From contig NZ_LMSD01000001.1 in assembly GCF_001428045.1 (NCBI RefSeq), forward strand, positions 664,832-728,831: 64,000 nt of DNA. Direction: 5' to 3'. Below the pieces are notes generated by a model. The model had not been told where the DNA came from. It worked only from the letters and a program-made list of their open reading frames with translations, and ran no database searches. This document shows, piece by piece, positions 17,799 to 26,059 of this stretch. The position numbers and the translations under genes are program-made. Source of the stretch: Paenibacillus sp. Soil750. Lineage in GTDB: Bacteria; Bacillota; Bacilli; Paenibacillales; NBRC-103111. The stretch's first letter is position 1. Each line of letters opens with the position of its first letter.

Positions 17799-17942
17799 AG
17801 GCGCTGCTCCTTGTTTGGAAATGAGGTAACTGAAGTATATCATATTTTTTAGTGAAAAATATGAACAGTTCTCGCGAAAAATAGGAATAGATGAAGAGAA
17901 AACGCTCCTTACTTGCGATAAAATGGATGTATAGATGAAATA

Positions 17943-17954
17943 GCAAGCGCTTGC
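17943..17954 (+). promoter_or_regulatory. Perfect 12-bp palindrome, cre/LacI-type operator
   Basis: GCAAGCGCTTGC is self-complementary with the CG centre of CcpA and LacI-family operators. It lies seven bases upstream of the AGGAGG ribosome site of the epimerase gene, where binding would block transcription. Confidence 0.6.
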
Positions 17955-17975
17955 ACAAATAGGAGGAAATTGAAC

Positions 17976-19460
17976 ATGAACGCACTTATAGAAGCAGTAC
18001 GCGCAGGAAAAGTAAACGACTTCTCATCCGAGGTTATTAAAGTGTATACATCTTCCCTCACCCAAGTGGGAGATACAACATTGCTTATGGTACGCACAAC
18101 AGAGGGAAAACGACTAATCGTCGTAGGATCTGGCGAATTGTTCGACCAACTGCAAGGTGAAATCGTAGATGGAGAGAAAGTAGCCCCACTTACACATGAA
18201 AATCGCTTGATTATCAATCAATTTTTGCCATACACAGCACCACAAGCGTTCGGAACACAAGTAGCAACAATGGGTTTAGGCGATCGACTTGGTATCGCAA
18301 GTCCTGGTCATATCCAAACGATCCGCGGCAAAGATATTCGTCCTGTATTGGCGCAACAAAGTATTCGTGAGCTAGCTTTGACTGGTCGCACCTATGAGGA
18401 TGTATTGGATGCAGCGGCTTATGCGGTTCTGCAAGAGGGCTATACAGACGGATACGGTGCTGATGGCGACCACTTGAAGAAAGAAGAGGACATCGAGTAC
18501 GCGTTGCGTCTTGGTTTTACGATGTTGACGCTAGATTGCTCCGAGAATATCGACAACACGATTGAATCCATGAGCGAAGCAGAAATCGCAGCAAAATATG
18601 AGCAACTGCCTGCTAGCCTGCGCAGCCGCTATGAAGAGCGCTACCTGCAAACAGCACCAAATGTACCAGGAGCTACTCTTGCTTATACAGCGGAAGCTTT
18701 GAAGAAAGATGTGCTGATCTATGATGCAGCTATTAATTTCATGGAAGCGATCTACCGTAAGTATATCGTTACACTTGATCGTGCGGTTGATTTCGAAATT
18801 TCCATTGATGAAACAGCGACGCCAACTTCCCCAGAGGCACATTATTTGGTAGCCAATGAGCTACGTGACCGTGGTGTTACGATTTTCAGCATGGCGCCAC
18901 GCTTCTGTGGTGAGTTCCAAAAAGGGATCGACTACATCGGAGATATCGCGCAATTTGAGCGTGAGCTAGCTAGTCATGCTGCGATTGCTGTTCATTTTGA
19001 ATACAAGCTAAGCATCCATTCCGGCAGTGATAAATTCAGTGTGTTCCCATTGATCGGGCAATACACGAATGGTTTGTTCCACATCAAAACAGCGGGTACA
19101 AATTGGCTCGAAGCGGTACGTGTTGTAGCGAAAGTGAACCCTACGCTGTATCGCCGTATGCACCAATTTGCGCTTGACCACTTTGTTGAAGCGACAGCTT
19201 ACTACCACGTGACAACAGATATCAACGCAATCGTTCCACTTAGTGATGTATCAGATGCTCAATTGCCTGATTACATGGAAGAAAATAATGCACGTCAATT
19301 GCTGCACATCACGTATGGTTTGCTTCTTCAAGTGAAAAATGAAGACGGAAGCCGCACATTTGCAGACGAGTTCTTCCAAACATTGGCTGATCAAGAAGAT
19401 ACCTTTGCTGAAGGACTTCGTCATCATATTGGCAGACACTTAGAGTTGCTGGGCAAATAA
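17976..19460 (+). CDS. uxaE: Tagaturonate epimerase family protein, UxaE-like
   Basis: A 494-residue cytoplasmic protein. ATG 17976 lies nine bases after AGGAGG (17961-17966). Characteristic segments are SMAPRFCGEFQKGIDYIGD and SIHSGSDKFSVFPLIGQYTNGLFHIKTAGTNW, which match the UxaE family, where D-tagaturonate and D-fructuronate are interconverted in galacturonate use. No other uronate genes (uxaC, uxuA) are in the window, so the real substrate here could be another keto-sugar acid. The divergent AraC gene and the palindrome at 17943 suggest substrate and catabolite control. Monocistronic with a strong terminator. The family is fairly sure, the reaction less so. Confidence 0.72.
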   Translation: MNALIEAVRAGKVNDFSSEVIKVYTSSLTQVGDTTLLMVRTTEGKRLIVVGSGELFDQLQGEIVDGEKVAPLTHENRLIINQFLPYTAPQAFGTQVATMGLGDRLGIASPGHIQTIRGKDIRPVLAQQSIRELALTGRTYEDVLDAAAYAVLQEGYTDGYGADGDHLKKEEDIEYALRLGFTMLTLDCSENIDNTIESMSEAEIAAKYEQLPASLRSRYEERYLQTAPNVPGATLAYTAEALKKDVLIYDAAINFMEAIYRKYIVTLDRAVDFEISIDETATPTSPEAHYLVANELRDRGVTIFSMAPRFCGEFQKGIDYIGDIAQFERELASHAAIAVHFEYKLSIHSGSDKFSVFPLIGQYTNGLFHIKTAGTNWLEAVRVVAKVNPTLYRRMHQFALDHFVEATAYYHVTTDINAIVPLSDVSDAQLPDYMEENNARQLLHITYGLLLQVKNEDGSRTFADEFFQTLADQEDTFAEGLRHHIGRHLELLGK

Positions 19461-19469
19461 TCAACAACT

Positions 19470-19513
19470 AAAAACGCCACGAACATCCCTTTGCCGGGTG
19501 TTCGTGGCGTTTC
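19470..19513. terminator. Bidirectional terminator between convergent genes
   Basis: AAACGCCACGAACA/TGTTCGTGGCGTTT stem flanked by A-rich and T-rich tracts; serves the epimerase gene on + and the small gene ending at 19522 on -. Confidence 0.85.
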
Positions 19514-19521
19514 TCTTTTAC

Positions 19522-19833
19522 CTAGGACAAGCCTTCGGTAGACTCTCCCGTAGCATCATCTGCTCCAGGATAGTCTCTTGTAATACCTTCGTGCAGCTCA
19601 CGATTCTCATAAGCAAAACGGTTGGTAGGGCGTTGATCCTCTCGCCAAGGGGTGCTTTTCCCAAGGGATTCTGACAACATACTTGTGCCATACGGCCCTT
19701 CGGGAAACTCCTCGGGGATCATGTCATTACGCTGTGATTCTACCGACTTGAGGTCTGTGTACGCAGCGAGGCGGTCTTCTGAGAGGAAGCCTAATCCCTC
19801 TACATTGTTGATGTGTGGTGACTTCTTACGCAT
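19522..19833 (-). CDS. Conserved small acidic protein, unknown function
   Basis: A 103-residue protein with a textbook ribosome site (AAGGAGGC) before its ATG at 19833. It is hydrophilic and rich in Glu, Ser and Pro, lacks a membrane segment or signal, and contains the run IPEEFPEGPYGTSM. Similar short 'cytosolic' proteins with an EEFPEGPYG motif occur in bacilli and paenibacilli, but I know of no function. It lies downstream of the DUF3055 gene on the same strand, about 50 bases away, and may be cotranscribed with it. Confidence 0.7.
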   Translation of the reverse strand: MRKKSPHINNVEGLGFLSEDRLAAYTDLKSVESQRNDMIPEEFPEGPYGTSMLSESLGKSTPWREDQRPTNRFAYENRELHEGITRDYPGADDATGESTEGLS

Positions 19834-19885
19834 GGATAAGCCTCCTTTTCAGGTTTTGCTTTTTCCAGTGTCCCCCGACAATCCC

Positions 19886-20179
19886 TTAAATATCCGTAAA
19901 ATGTATGGAACCGATAATTTGAGATAAAAATTCGGTAAGCTCTTGAGCTTGTTCTTCGTTAATCTTAAACACATGCTCGAGGTAGCCTTCTTCGTTCAAA
20001 TCGTCCGGTCCAATAACAGCACTGCGGCCCGATTGCAAATCGATAACCAGCTTCTTGCCATAATAACGGGTTGTGGTCATGATAGCGAGGTCAAAACGGT
20101 GTAAAGCATTGCCAACGAAACAGACAAAACGCGTTGTTGTTTCTTCTTGATGATCATATAAAAAGTCATAATCAGACAT
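19886..20179 (-). CDS. DUF3055 / SAV0927-family protein
   Basis: A 97-residue protein. The N-terminal pattern FLYDHQEETTTRFVCFVG followed by RFDLAIMTTTRYYGKKLVIDLQSGRSA is characteristic of the DUF3055 family found across Firmicutes. The acidic C-terminus (EEQAQELTEFLSQIIG) is helical. No function is known. It is transcribed leftward, divergent from the HRDC gene. Confidence 0.8.
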   Translation of the reverse strand: MSDYDFLYDHQEETTTRFVCFVGNALHRFDLAIMTTTRYYGKKLVIDLQSGRSAVIGPDDLNEEGYLEHVFKINEEQAQELTEFLSQIIGSIHFTDI

Positions 20180-20248
20180 GAGGGCCCTCCATTCTCTTTC
20201 TAGTATGGGTCTATTATAACCGATAAGGGTCTGGGGGCAAAACGGTTC

Positions 20249-20277
20249 TTGCGCCTAACTGACAAACATGGTATGAT
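20249..20277 (+). promoter_or_regulatory. SigA-type promoter of the HRDC gene leader
   Basis: TTGCGC (20249-20254), 17-base spacer, TATGAT (20272-20277). Confidence 0.6.
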
Positions 20278-20295
20278 TTGGATATTGGAAATGGG

Positions 20296-20338
20296 AAGCA
20301 CCTTTTCTGCCTAGTGGGCGGAAGAGGTGCTTTTTCGT
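20296..20338 (+). terminator. Leader terminator (attenuator or small-RNA end)
   Basis: AAGCACCT/AGGTGCTT outer stem with inner GCC/GGC and a T5 run. It lies between the promoter at 20249 and the HRDC start, so transcription must pass it to reach the gene. Confidence 0.65.
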
Positions 20339-20383
20339 TTTTCTTACACTATTTCATATAAACGTCTGGAGGCATGGAAAGGG

Positions 20384-21397
20384 ATGAACATTGTATTTCT
20401 TAACACGTTAGAGAAGAATTCAGGGGATCAGCAAGTGATTTCCGCGCAGGTTTCGATTGTCGAAGAACAAGGGATTTGGAGTGTGTATTGGAGTGAACCT
20501 GACATGATGGGTAAGCTTACGCAAGACGAATGGTTCCAAGGAATAAGCTGGGATGAGATGCTATTTGCATTCCGTCAAGGCTTGCGTGAGAAAATTCGAA
20601 GCGGCTTTCGGCCGTTGGTACACACGGAATTAGATCTTACGCAAGGACTATCAGGTAAAGCGAAAATGACACAAATGCTAACGTATTACTGTGAGGAGAA
20701 TCCGAATGAAGAGGTGTTCGAGTCACTGCGTGCATGGCGTCGTGAGCAGGCTGCTCGTGAGAAGAAGGCACCCTATATCCTTGCAACGAACCGTGTCCTA
20801 CGGATGATTTCAGTGTTCTTGCCACAGACCAAGGAAGAGCTTCAACAGATTCCTGGGTTTGGTGAGCAGAAAACGGCACAGTACGCCGATCAATTGCTTG
20901 GACGGATAGGCGAGTGCACACGCACGAACGGCTTTCCGTTGGATTGGGTTGCCAACTATGTGGATACGATGAAGTTCGAGGGTTGGCTCCTTGCTCAGAA
21001 GGAGCAGAAGCTGCGAATCGAGCTTGATCGTGAAGTCAGCAAACGCAAGCTGTTAGAAATCGTTGCTGGAGGCGGGAGCTTGGCGGATCTTCAGGCGAAT
21101 CTGACGATGCCGCGGAGAGAATTGCTGTTGTGGGTGGAAGATTTGGATCGTGAAGGCTACGATATGGACCCTCTCGTGGAAGCTGAACTATCTTCGATAT
21201 CAGAGGAGGAGCAAATTAAAGCGTGGAATGCATATGAATCTGAAGGTGATCGCTATTTAAAGCCTGTTCTCAAAAGTCTCATCGGGACGGAAGAACTGAA
21301 GGGGAAAGAGCTCGATCGTGCTTATGAGTGGCTGCGTCTGCTTCGGTTACGTTTTCGCAGAGAGAAGGAAAGAAATGCGATCCAAGCAGCTAGTTAA
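20384..21397 (+). CDS. HRDC-domain protein
   Basis: A 337-residue protein. ATG 20384 is preferred, with GGAGG at 20368-20372; an in-frame ATG at 20327 lies inside the leader terminator and lacks a ribosome site. An HRDC fold (helicase and RNase D C-terminal, nucleic-acid binding) occupies about residues 120-180 (YILATNRVLRMISVFLPQTKEELQQIPGFGEQKTAQYADQLL). The rest is charged and helical. It has no helicase or nuclease motif, so it may be an accessory nucleic-acid-binding protein. The promoter-terminator arrangement upstream suggests attenuation. Confidence 0.75.
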   Translation: MNIVFLNTLEKNSGDQQVISAQVSIVEEQGIWSVYWSEPDMMGKLTQDEWFQGISWDEMLFAFRQGLREKIRSGFRPLVHTELDLTQGLSGKAKMTQMLTYYCEENPNEEVFESLRAWRREQAAREKKAPYILATNRVLRMISVFLPQTKEELQQIPGFGEQKTAQYADQLLGRIGECTRTNGFPLDWVANYVDTMKFEGWLLAQKEQKLRIELDREVSKRKLLEIVAGGGSLADLQANLTMPRRELLLWVEDLDREGYDMDPLVEAELSSISEEEQIKAWNAYESEGDRYLKPVLKSLIGTEELKGKELDRAYEWLRLLRLRFRREKERNAIQAAS

Positions 21398-21403
21398 TGT
21401 GCA

Positions 21404-21432
21404 TTGACAAAGGGATGTGGGATATGATTAAA
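21404..21432 (+). promoter_or_regulatory. Promoter of the tyrS T-box leader
   Basis: Consensus -35 TTGACA at 21404-21409 with ATTAAA at 17-base spacing (a TATGAT at 21423 is too close). The -35 is strong and the -10 weak. Confidence 0.5.
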
Positions 21433-21449
21433 TGGTCAATAATCTAATA

Positions 21450-21753
21450 TCCGTCAAAGCGATGACGAACATGGGCGAAGCCCGAAGTAGGAGAAATGCC
21501 GCTGCTGCAGAGAGTCGGTGGAAGGTGCAAACCGATGCAAGCATATTGTCCGAATTACAGTTCTGAGTTGGTGGAGGGAACATGCTCTATCGAGCACTAG
21601 TAGCTTACACCCGGCAAACTATTTGTCGTTAATTTTCTAAGTGAAAGAGAAGTGGCATGCTTGTAGGCGTGCAACCAATCTCTTTAATTAGGGTGGTACC
21701 GCGAGACAATCTCTCGTCCCTTTGTGGACGTTGAGGTTGTCTTTTTTGTTTTC
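21450..21753 (+). ncRNA. T-box leader, tyrosine specific
   Basis: Contains the stem I landmarks (ATGAC ... AGTA; GCAGAGAGTCGGTGG), the T-box AGGGTGGTACCGCG near 21690-21703 and a terminator hairpin with GAGACAATCTC/GAGGTTGTCT-type arms and T6. The specifier loop is placed by pairing GAAC (about 21467) with GTTC (21560-21563); the codon immediately before the closing stem is TAC (21556-21558), tyrosine. Uncharged tRNA-Tyr would stabilise the antiterminator and switch on tyrS. Confidence 0.92.
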
Positions 21754-21782
21754 TTTTATAACCAATCGAATGGAGGGATCGT

Positions 21783-23042
21783 ATGTTGTCTTGGGATAAG
21801 CTTACTGTGGAACAGCAGCAACAAGTTGAGCATCAATTAAGTATCCTCAAACGCGGCACTGCGGAAATCGTGCCAGAAGAAGCGCTGAAGATGAAGATTA
21901 TGAAGGCGGTAGTGACAGGGACACCACTCAAAGTAAAGCTAGGACTAGACCCCTCTGCACCAGATATCCACATCGGACATACGGTCGTCCTACACAAGCT
22001 TCATCAATTCCAAGACTTGGGACATGAGGTTCAGCTAATTATTGGTGATTTCACGGGACGCATCGGCGATCCGACAGGGAAATCCGAGACACGTAAACAG
22101 CTTTCGGAGGAAGACGTAAAGCATAACGCGCAAACGTACCAGACCCAGCTAGCCAAGGTGTTGGATATAAACAAAACATCCTTCTACTATAACTCCACTT
22201 GGTTAGGTGAGCTGCGCTTTGACGATGTGCTAAGACTTGCTGGTAAAGTGACGGTTGCTCGCATGCTAGAAAGAGATGACTTTGCAAAGCGGTATGCGGC
22301 GAATCAGCCGATACATGTGCACGAATTTTTCTACCCGCTTATGCAAGGCTACGACTCGGTTTCTTTAGAAAGTGATATTGAGCTCGGTGGAACCGATCAG
22401 ACTTTTAATATCTTGATGGGGCGCACGCTTCAAGGGGCATATGAGATCAAAGAGGGTCAGGTGGCGATCCTGATGCCGTTGCTCGAGGGACTGGATGGCG
22501 TTCAGAAGATGAGCAAAAGCCTGCGTAACTATATCGGTATCGATGAGCAGCCGAATGACATTTTCGGTAAAACCATGTCCATTCCAGATACGCTCATGCT
22601 CAAATATTTCGAGTTAACGACAGCCTTGTCGAATGAGGAAATCGATGAGCTGCAGCAAGGGCTCGAAGCGGGTACGATCCATCCGAGAGATGCCAAGCTT
22701 AGGCTGGCGAAATTGTATGTTGAGATGTACCACGGTGTGGAAGCGGCTGAGGAGGCGGAACAGCATTTTATTACTGTTTTTCAAAAGCGCGCTTTGCCAG
22801 ATAGCATTGAGGAAGTAAACCTAGACAGCAGCGATCTGGAAGCAGGAAGCTTGTCCATTATCAAGTTGTTAGTCAGCTTATCGTTGCATGCGTCGAATGG
22901 GGAAGCTAGGCGAAGCGTAGAACAAGGAGCTGTGAAAATCAACGAACAGAAGCTGACAGATATTCATGCGCAAATTATGCCGGTGGATGGCGATATTCTG
23001 CAAGTCGGGAAACGGAAATTTGTTAGAATCAAGCTATCCTAA
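21783..23042 (+). CDS. tyrS: Tyrosyl-tRNA synthetase
   Basis: A 419-residue class I synthetase that charges tRNA-Tyr. The HIGH signature appears as PDIHIGH near residue 50, KMSKS near residue 242, and an S4-type RNA-binding domain occupies the last 65 residues (GEARRSVEQGAVKINEQKL). The N-terminal sequence LGLDPSAPDIHIGH resembles the TyrZ-type enzyme of bacilli more than the E. coli type. ATG 21783 follows GGAGGG. It is preceded by the tyrosine T-box and followed by a strong terminator. Confidence 0.95.
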   Translation: MLSWDKLTVEQQQQVEHQLSILKRGTAEIVPEEALKMKIMKAVVTGTPLKVKLGLDPSAPDIHIGHTVVLHKLHQFQDLGHEVQLIIGDFTGRIGDPTGKSETRKQLSEEDVKHNAQTYQTQLAKVLDINKTSFYYNSTWLGELRFDDVLRLAGKVTVARMLERDDFAKRYAANQPIHVHEFFYPLMQGYDSVSLESDIELGGTDQTFNILMGRTLQGAYEIKEGQVAILMPLLEGLDGVQKMSKSLRNYIGIDEQPNDIFGKTMSIPDTLMLKYFELTTALSNEEIDELQQGLEAGTIHPRDAKLRLAKLYVEMYHGVEAAEEAEQHFITVFQKRALPDSIEEVNLDSSDLEAGSLSIIKLLVSLSLHASNGEARRSVEQGAVKINEQKLTDIHAQIMPVDGDILQVGKRKFVRIKLS

Positions 23043-23052
23043 GTTAAATGCT

Positions 23053-23108
23053 AAAAAGGGTGACTTCTAGGCAGTATTCCTACGTTTCTGCTAGAAGTCA
23101 CCCTTTAT
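23053..23108. terminator. Bidirectional terminator between tyrS and corA
   Basis: AAAGGGTGACTTCTAG/CTAGAAGTCACCCTTT arms, 16 bp, separating convergent genes. Confidence 0.9.
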
Positions 23109-23129
23109 CTATACATCGATCTGAGTCGA

Positions 23130-24068
23130 TCATAGCCATTCTTTCTTGCGGAACAGCACATACATGGCAATGCCGAGGACGCCCATAAAGGCTAGCACGA
23201 TTTCATCCCCATGAGGGGTTAGATGCAGTCCGAGAATATTATCGAAATTCATCCCGAAAACACCGGTAATGAATGTCAAGGGCATGAAGATCGTCGTCAA
23301 CGCGGTAAACACGCGCATGATATCATTGGCGCGGTTCGCTAGGCTGGATTGATAAGCTTCTCGTAAGTTCCCCATAAGATCGCGGAGCGTATCGAATGTA
23401 TCGACGATTTTGACGGCATTCTCATAAATGTCGCCGAAGTACTTTTGGAGCTGATGATCGATCAATCTGAGCTCTTTTTTACCGAGCGTCCCAATAACGT
23501 CACGTTGAGGCACAAGCATCTTTTTCAGCCATAAAATTTCAGAACGAAGACCGATAATTTCATTCAAATGCGACTTCTTCGTCGCCATTAGAATATCTTC
23601 TTCCAGCTTCTCAATTTTGGCTTCAATTCGGTCACCGACCGCCACATAGTTATCGACGACGAGATCGACCAAATGATATAAGAAACGATCGGCGCTGTTC
23701 ACTTCTTCCTCCCATAGGAAGGGTTTGAGTGCGCGCAGCTCATTAATTTTTTGTCTTGTTACAGTAATGATCACATGTTTGCTTAGAAATAGATTAAGTG
23801 CGCGTAAGAAAATTTCCTCATCATCGAAACGAATACTATTAATAACAATGAAATAATGAGAATCATAAAATTCAATCTTAGGACGCTGTTCTTCCTCACT
23901 AAGGCAATCTTCTACGGCCAAATCATGCAAATGAAAAAGAGGCTGAAGTAATTCCAAGTCCTCGATCCCCGCATCAATCCAGTAAAAGCCTTGGCTTGGA
24001 GGTGTCAGCGCAGCAGTAACATCATCAACTAACGTAAAAATACCATTTTGAACCAACCGTGTTTTCAT
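23130..24068 (-). CDS. corA: CorA-family magnesium/divalent cation transporter
   Basis: A 312-residue pentameric channel protein. A large acidic and helical cytoplasmic N-terminal domain (long helix VGDRIEAKIEKLEEDILMATKK) leads to two C-terminal membrane helices. The signature GMN lies at the end of the first (TGVFGMNFDN), and a basic C-terminal tail (RKKEWL) follows the second. It imports Mg2+, although some members move Zn2+, Ni2+ or Co2+. It is monocistronic, convergent with tyrS, and carries a long structured leader. Confidence 0.92.
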   Translation of the reverse strand: MKTRLVQNGIFTLVDDVTAALTPPSQGFYWIDAGIEDLELLQPLFHLHDLAVEDCLSEEEQRPKIEFYDSHYFIVINSIRFDDEEIFLRALNLFLSKHVIITVTRQKINELRALKPFLWEEEVNSADRFLYHLVDLVVDNYVAVGDRIEAKIEKLEEDILMATKKSHLNEIIGLRSEILWLKKMLVPQRDVIGTLGKKELRLIDHQLQKYFGDIYENAVKIVDTFDTLRDLMGNLREAYQSSLANRANDIMRVFTALTTIFMPLTFITGVFGMNFDNILGLHLTPHGDEIVLAFMGVLGIAMYVLFRKKEWL

Positions 24069-24243
24069 CTGCCCACCCCTTTGAATGGAATCAGCCGGTT
24101 AGTACATCTAGAAGAGCAATGCTCTGGATGATGGATTAACCGACTTCATTCCTACACTTTGAAATTGTTTATTCGCCTTGCAGGTTCTACTCCTCGGTTC
24201 TCCGTCCAAGCGTATGCCCTCCTTTTCCGTCCGTGTCGAATAC
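24069..24243 (-). promoter_or_regulatory. About 175-nt structured 5' leader of corA
   Basis: The untranslated leader between the inferred start (about 24243) and the ATG contains a hairpin with AGTCGGTTA/TAACCGGCT-type arms and an inner AGAGCA/TGCTCT stem. The known M-box sequence was not recognised. A cis-acting metal sensor is possible, but unproven. Confidence 0.4.
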
Positions 24244-24249
24244 TTGTCT

Positions 24250-24278
24250 AGTATACCCGTTCATATACCCTGTTTCAA
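24250..24278 (-). promoter_or_regulatory. SigA promoter of corA
   Basis: On the minus strand TTGAAA (24278-24273), 17-base spacer, TATACT (24255-24250). Confidence 0.7.
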
Positions 24279-24350
24279 GCCAAAAAGTTTGATGTAACAA
24301 GGGGAAATGTCGATAAGTTAGCTTATGGAGAATAGGCAAAGTCTGTGCCA

Positions 24351-24382
24351 AAAAAATAAAACCGCCAAAACTTACTTGGCGG
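24351..24382 (-). terminator. Intrinsic terminator overlapping a stop codon
   Basis: On the minus strand GCCGCCAA/TTGGCGG followed by TTTTATTTTTTT; the 5' arm includes the last codons of the 75-residue gene. Confidence 0.85.
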
Positions 24383-24599
24383 CATTTAAAATCTTATTTT
24401 TGACGTCTGTGTACATTTGAATGATCTCAGGACCGCCGCGCTTCATCAGATCATCTTCGCTCTCAGCTCCATAAACGAGGTGAAGCTGTGAGACAGCGAT
24501 TTGGGCTTGCTCTAGTGTAGGTTTGTCGGTTTCAATAAAGGCAAAATAACGATGTAAGGAGGCGAATGCAGAGAAATTATCCGATGTTTGGGTTGACAT
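24372..24599 (-). CDS. Small conserved helical protein, unknown function
   Basis: A 75-residue protein read from ATG 24599 (GAGGG six bases upstream on the minus strand). It is predicted mainly helical with no membrane segment; visible runs are FSAFASLHRYFAFIETDKPTLEQAQIAVSQLHLVYGAESEDDL. It has no cysteine. I do not recognise the family. It is monocistronic, with a terminator at the stop codon, and divergent from the metA riboswitch unit. Confidence 0.65.
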   Translation of the reverse strand: MSTQTSDNFSAFASLHRYFAFIETDKPTLEQAQIAVSQLHLVYGAESEDDLMKRGGPEIIQMYTDVKNKILNAAK

Positions 24600-24706
24600 T
24601 ATAGCCCTCATTTCTTCAAAAATTCTTATTCGTTTAGAAACATCTGCTATGAAAAGCTAATCCTTAGTAATAACCTTTCGTACCTAAACTTAAACAGCTT
24701 GCCACA

Positions 24707-24719
24707 ATACAAATTGTAT
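24707..24719. promoter_or_regulatory. 13-bp palindrome in a divergent intergenic region
   Basis: ATACAAATTGTAT is a perfect dyad around a central A, midway between the 75-residue gene and the metA promoter. Operator function is possible but AT-rich dyads also arise by chance. Confidence 0.3.
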
Positions 24720-24789
24720 CATTTTAATAACAGCTTGGCTACAACTACTAATTTTTTTAGGATCACTGACATGTACAAGTCTTACCATC

Positions 24790-24817
24790 TTGACTTTCGT
24801 TAATTTTATAGTATGAT
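24790..24817 (+). promoter_or_regulatory. SigA promoter of the met operon
   Basis: TTGACT (24790-24795), 16-base spacer, TATGAT (24812-24817). Confidence 0.75.
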
Positions 24818-24843
24818 AATCCTAATCGCATACGTTACGTTTT

Positions 24844-25027
24844 CTTATCAAGAGTAGGTGGAGGGACTAGCCCTATGACACCCGGCAACCGACAAACCTT
24901 TGCAAAAAGGGGAGCACGGTGCTAATTCTTGCGGAAACGCTGTTTACAGCGAATCTGGGAGATAAGAGAAGGACATTGACTTTGATTTTTCATGGCCTTT
25001 CTCTGATTCCAGAGAAGGTCATTTTTG
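24844..25027 (+). ncRNA. SAM-I (S-box) riboswitch with terminator
   Basis: The aptamer opens with CTTATCAAGAGTAGGTGGAG and has ACTAGCCCTATGACACCCGG and GGCAACC, the S-box core. P1 is CTTATC (24844-24849) with GATAAG (24961-24966). A terminator hairpin ATGGCCTTTCTCTG/CAGAGAAGGTCAT plus T5 follows at 24992-25027. High SAM should terminate transcription before metA. Confidence 0.95.
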
Positions 25028-25081
25028 CATTTCTCATAGATTTTTCAACTAAACCTAAATTAAAGAAGAGGAGTGAACAGG

Positions 25082-26026
25082 ATGCCGATCAAGATTCCTG
25101 ACAACCTGCCTGCCAAAGAAATTTTAAACCAAGAGAACATCTTCACCATGGATGAATCCGTCGCGTATCATCAGGATATACGTCCACTTCGCATTGCCCT
25201 GCTTAACTTAATGCCGACCAAAGAAACGACGGAGACGCAGCTGTTGCGCTTGATCGGAAACACGCCACTGCAAGTGGAGTTCGTGTTGCTACATCCGAAA
25301 ACTCATACTTCCAAAAATACGTCCCTCGAACATTTAGATATGTTTTACAAAACTTTTGATGATATCAAAGACGATAAGCTGGATGGTATGATTATTACGG
25401 GTGCGCCCGTAGAACAAATGGAATTCGAAGATGTGAATTACTGGGAAGAGCTGACGCAGATTCTTGAATGGAGCAAGCGGAATGTGACTTCCACCCTGCA
25501 TATTTGTTGGGCGGCTCAAGCAGGCTTATACCATCATTTCGGCGTACGCAAATATGGGCTAGAGAAGAAGACATTTGGCGTATTCCCACATACGGTAAGT
25601 GTTCCGAACACGAAGTTGTTGCGCGGTTTTGATGAAGTATTCAATGTTCCGCAATCACGACACACCGATATTAATCGTGAAGATATTGAGCGATGTCCGG
25701 ATTTAGAAATTTTATCAGAATCCGATGAGTCTGGTGTATATATCGTCGCAACACGCGATGGTAAGCATATTTTCGTAACAGGACATTCGGAATATGATGC
25801 TTGTTCCTTGAAATGGGAGTATGACCGCGATGTGGCCAAAGGGCTGCCGATTGATATCCCGAACAATTATTACCCGAATAACGATCCGAGTAGACTGCCT
25901 TACAACACTTGGAGAGCCCATGCGAATTTGCTGTTCTCGAACTGGCTGAACTATTATGTATATCAAGAAACACCTTTTGAGTTGACGGTAAACATAAATG
26001 AAAGCTTGGCAAGCTCGCAATTGTAA
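25082..26026 (+). CDS. metA: Homoserine O-acetyltransferase of the MetA fold
   Basis: A 314-residue enzyme that activates homoserine, the first dedicated step of methionine synthesis. ATG 25082 with AGAGGAG upstream gives the usual start [11 protein letters not shown]. Catalytic Cys142 lies in [15 protein letters not shown], with a catalytic His/Glu pair later in VTGHSEYD. Position 111 is Glu (GAPVEQMEF), the residue reported for acetyl-CoA-using Bacillus cereus MetA; succinyl-CoA users such as E. coli have Gly. The enzyme is therefore predicted to make O-acetylhomoserine. First gene of the S-box metA-metI-metC operon. Confidence 0.94.
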   Translation: MPIKIPDNLPAKEILNQENIFTMDESVAYHQDIRPLRIALLNLMPTKETTETQLLRLIGNTPLQVEFVLLHPKTHTSKNTSLEHLDMFYKTFDDIKDDKLDGMIITGAPVEQMEFEDVNYWEELTQILEWSKRNVTSTLHICWAAQAGLYHHFGVRKYGLEKKTFGVFPHTVSVPNTKLLRGFDEVFNVPQSRHTDINREDIERCPDLEILSESDESGVYIVATRDGKHIFVTGHSEYDACSLKWEYDRDVAKGLPIDIPNNYYPNNDPSRLPYNTWRAHANLLFSNWLNYYVYQETPFELTVNINESLASSQL

Positions 26027-26059
26027 AATCGAACACATACCCCTGAGGAGGAAATTCCC

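Noticed and set aside
24069..24243. M-box (magnesium riboswitch) upstream of corA
   Set aside because: The conserved M-box core segments were not found on reading the minus strand; left as an unassigned leader.
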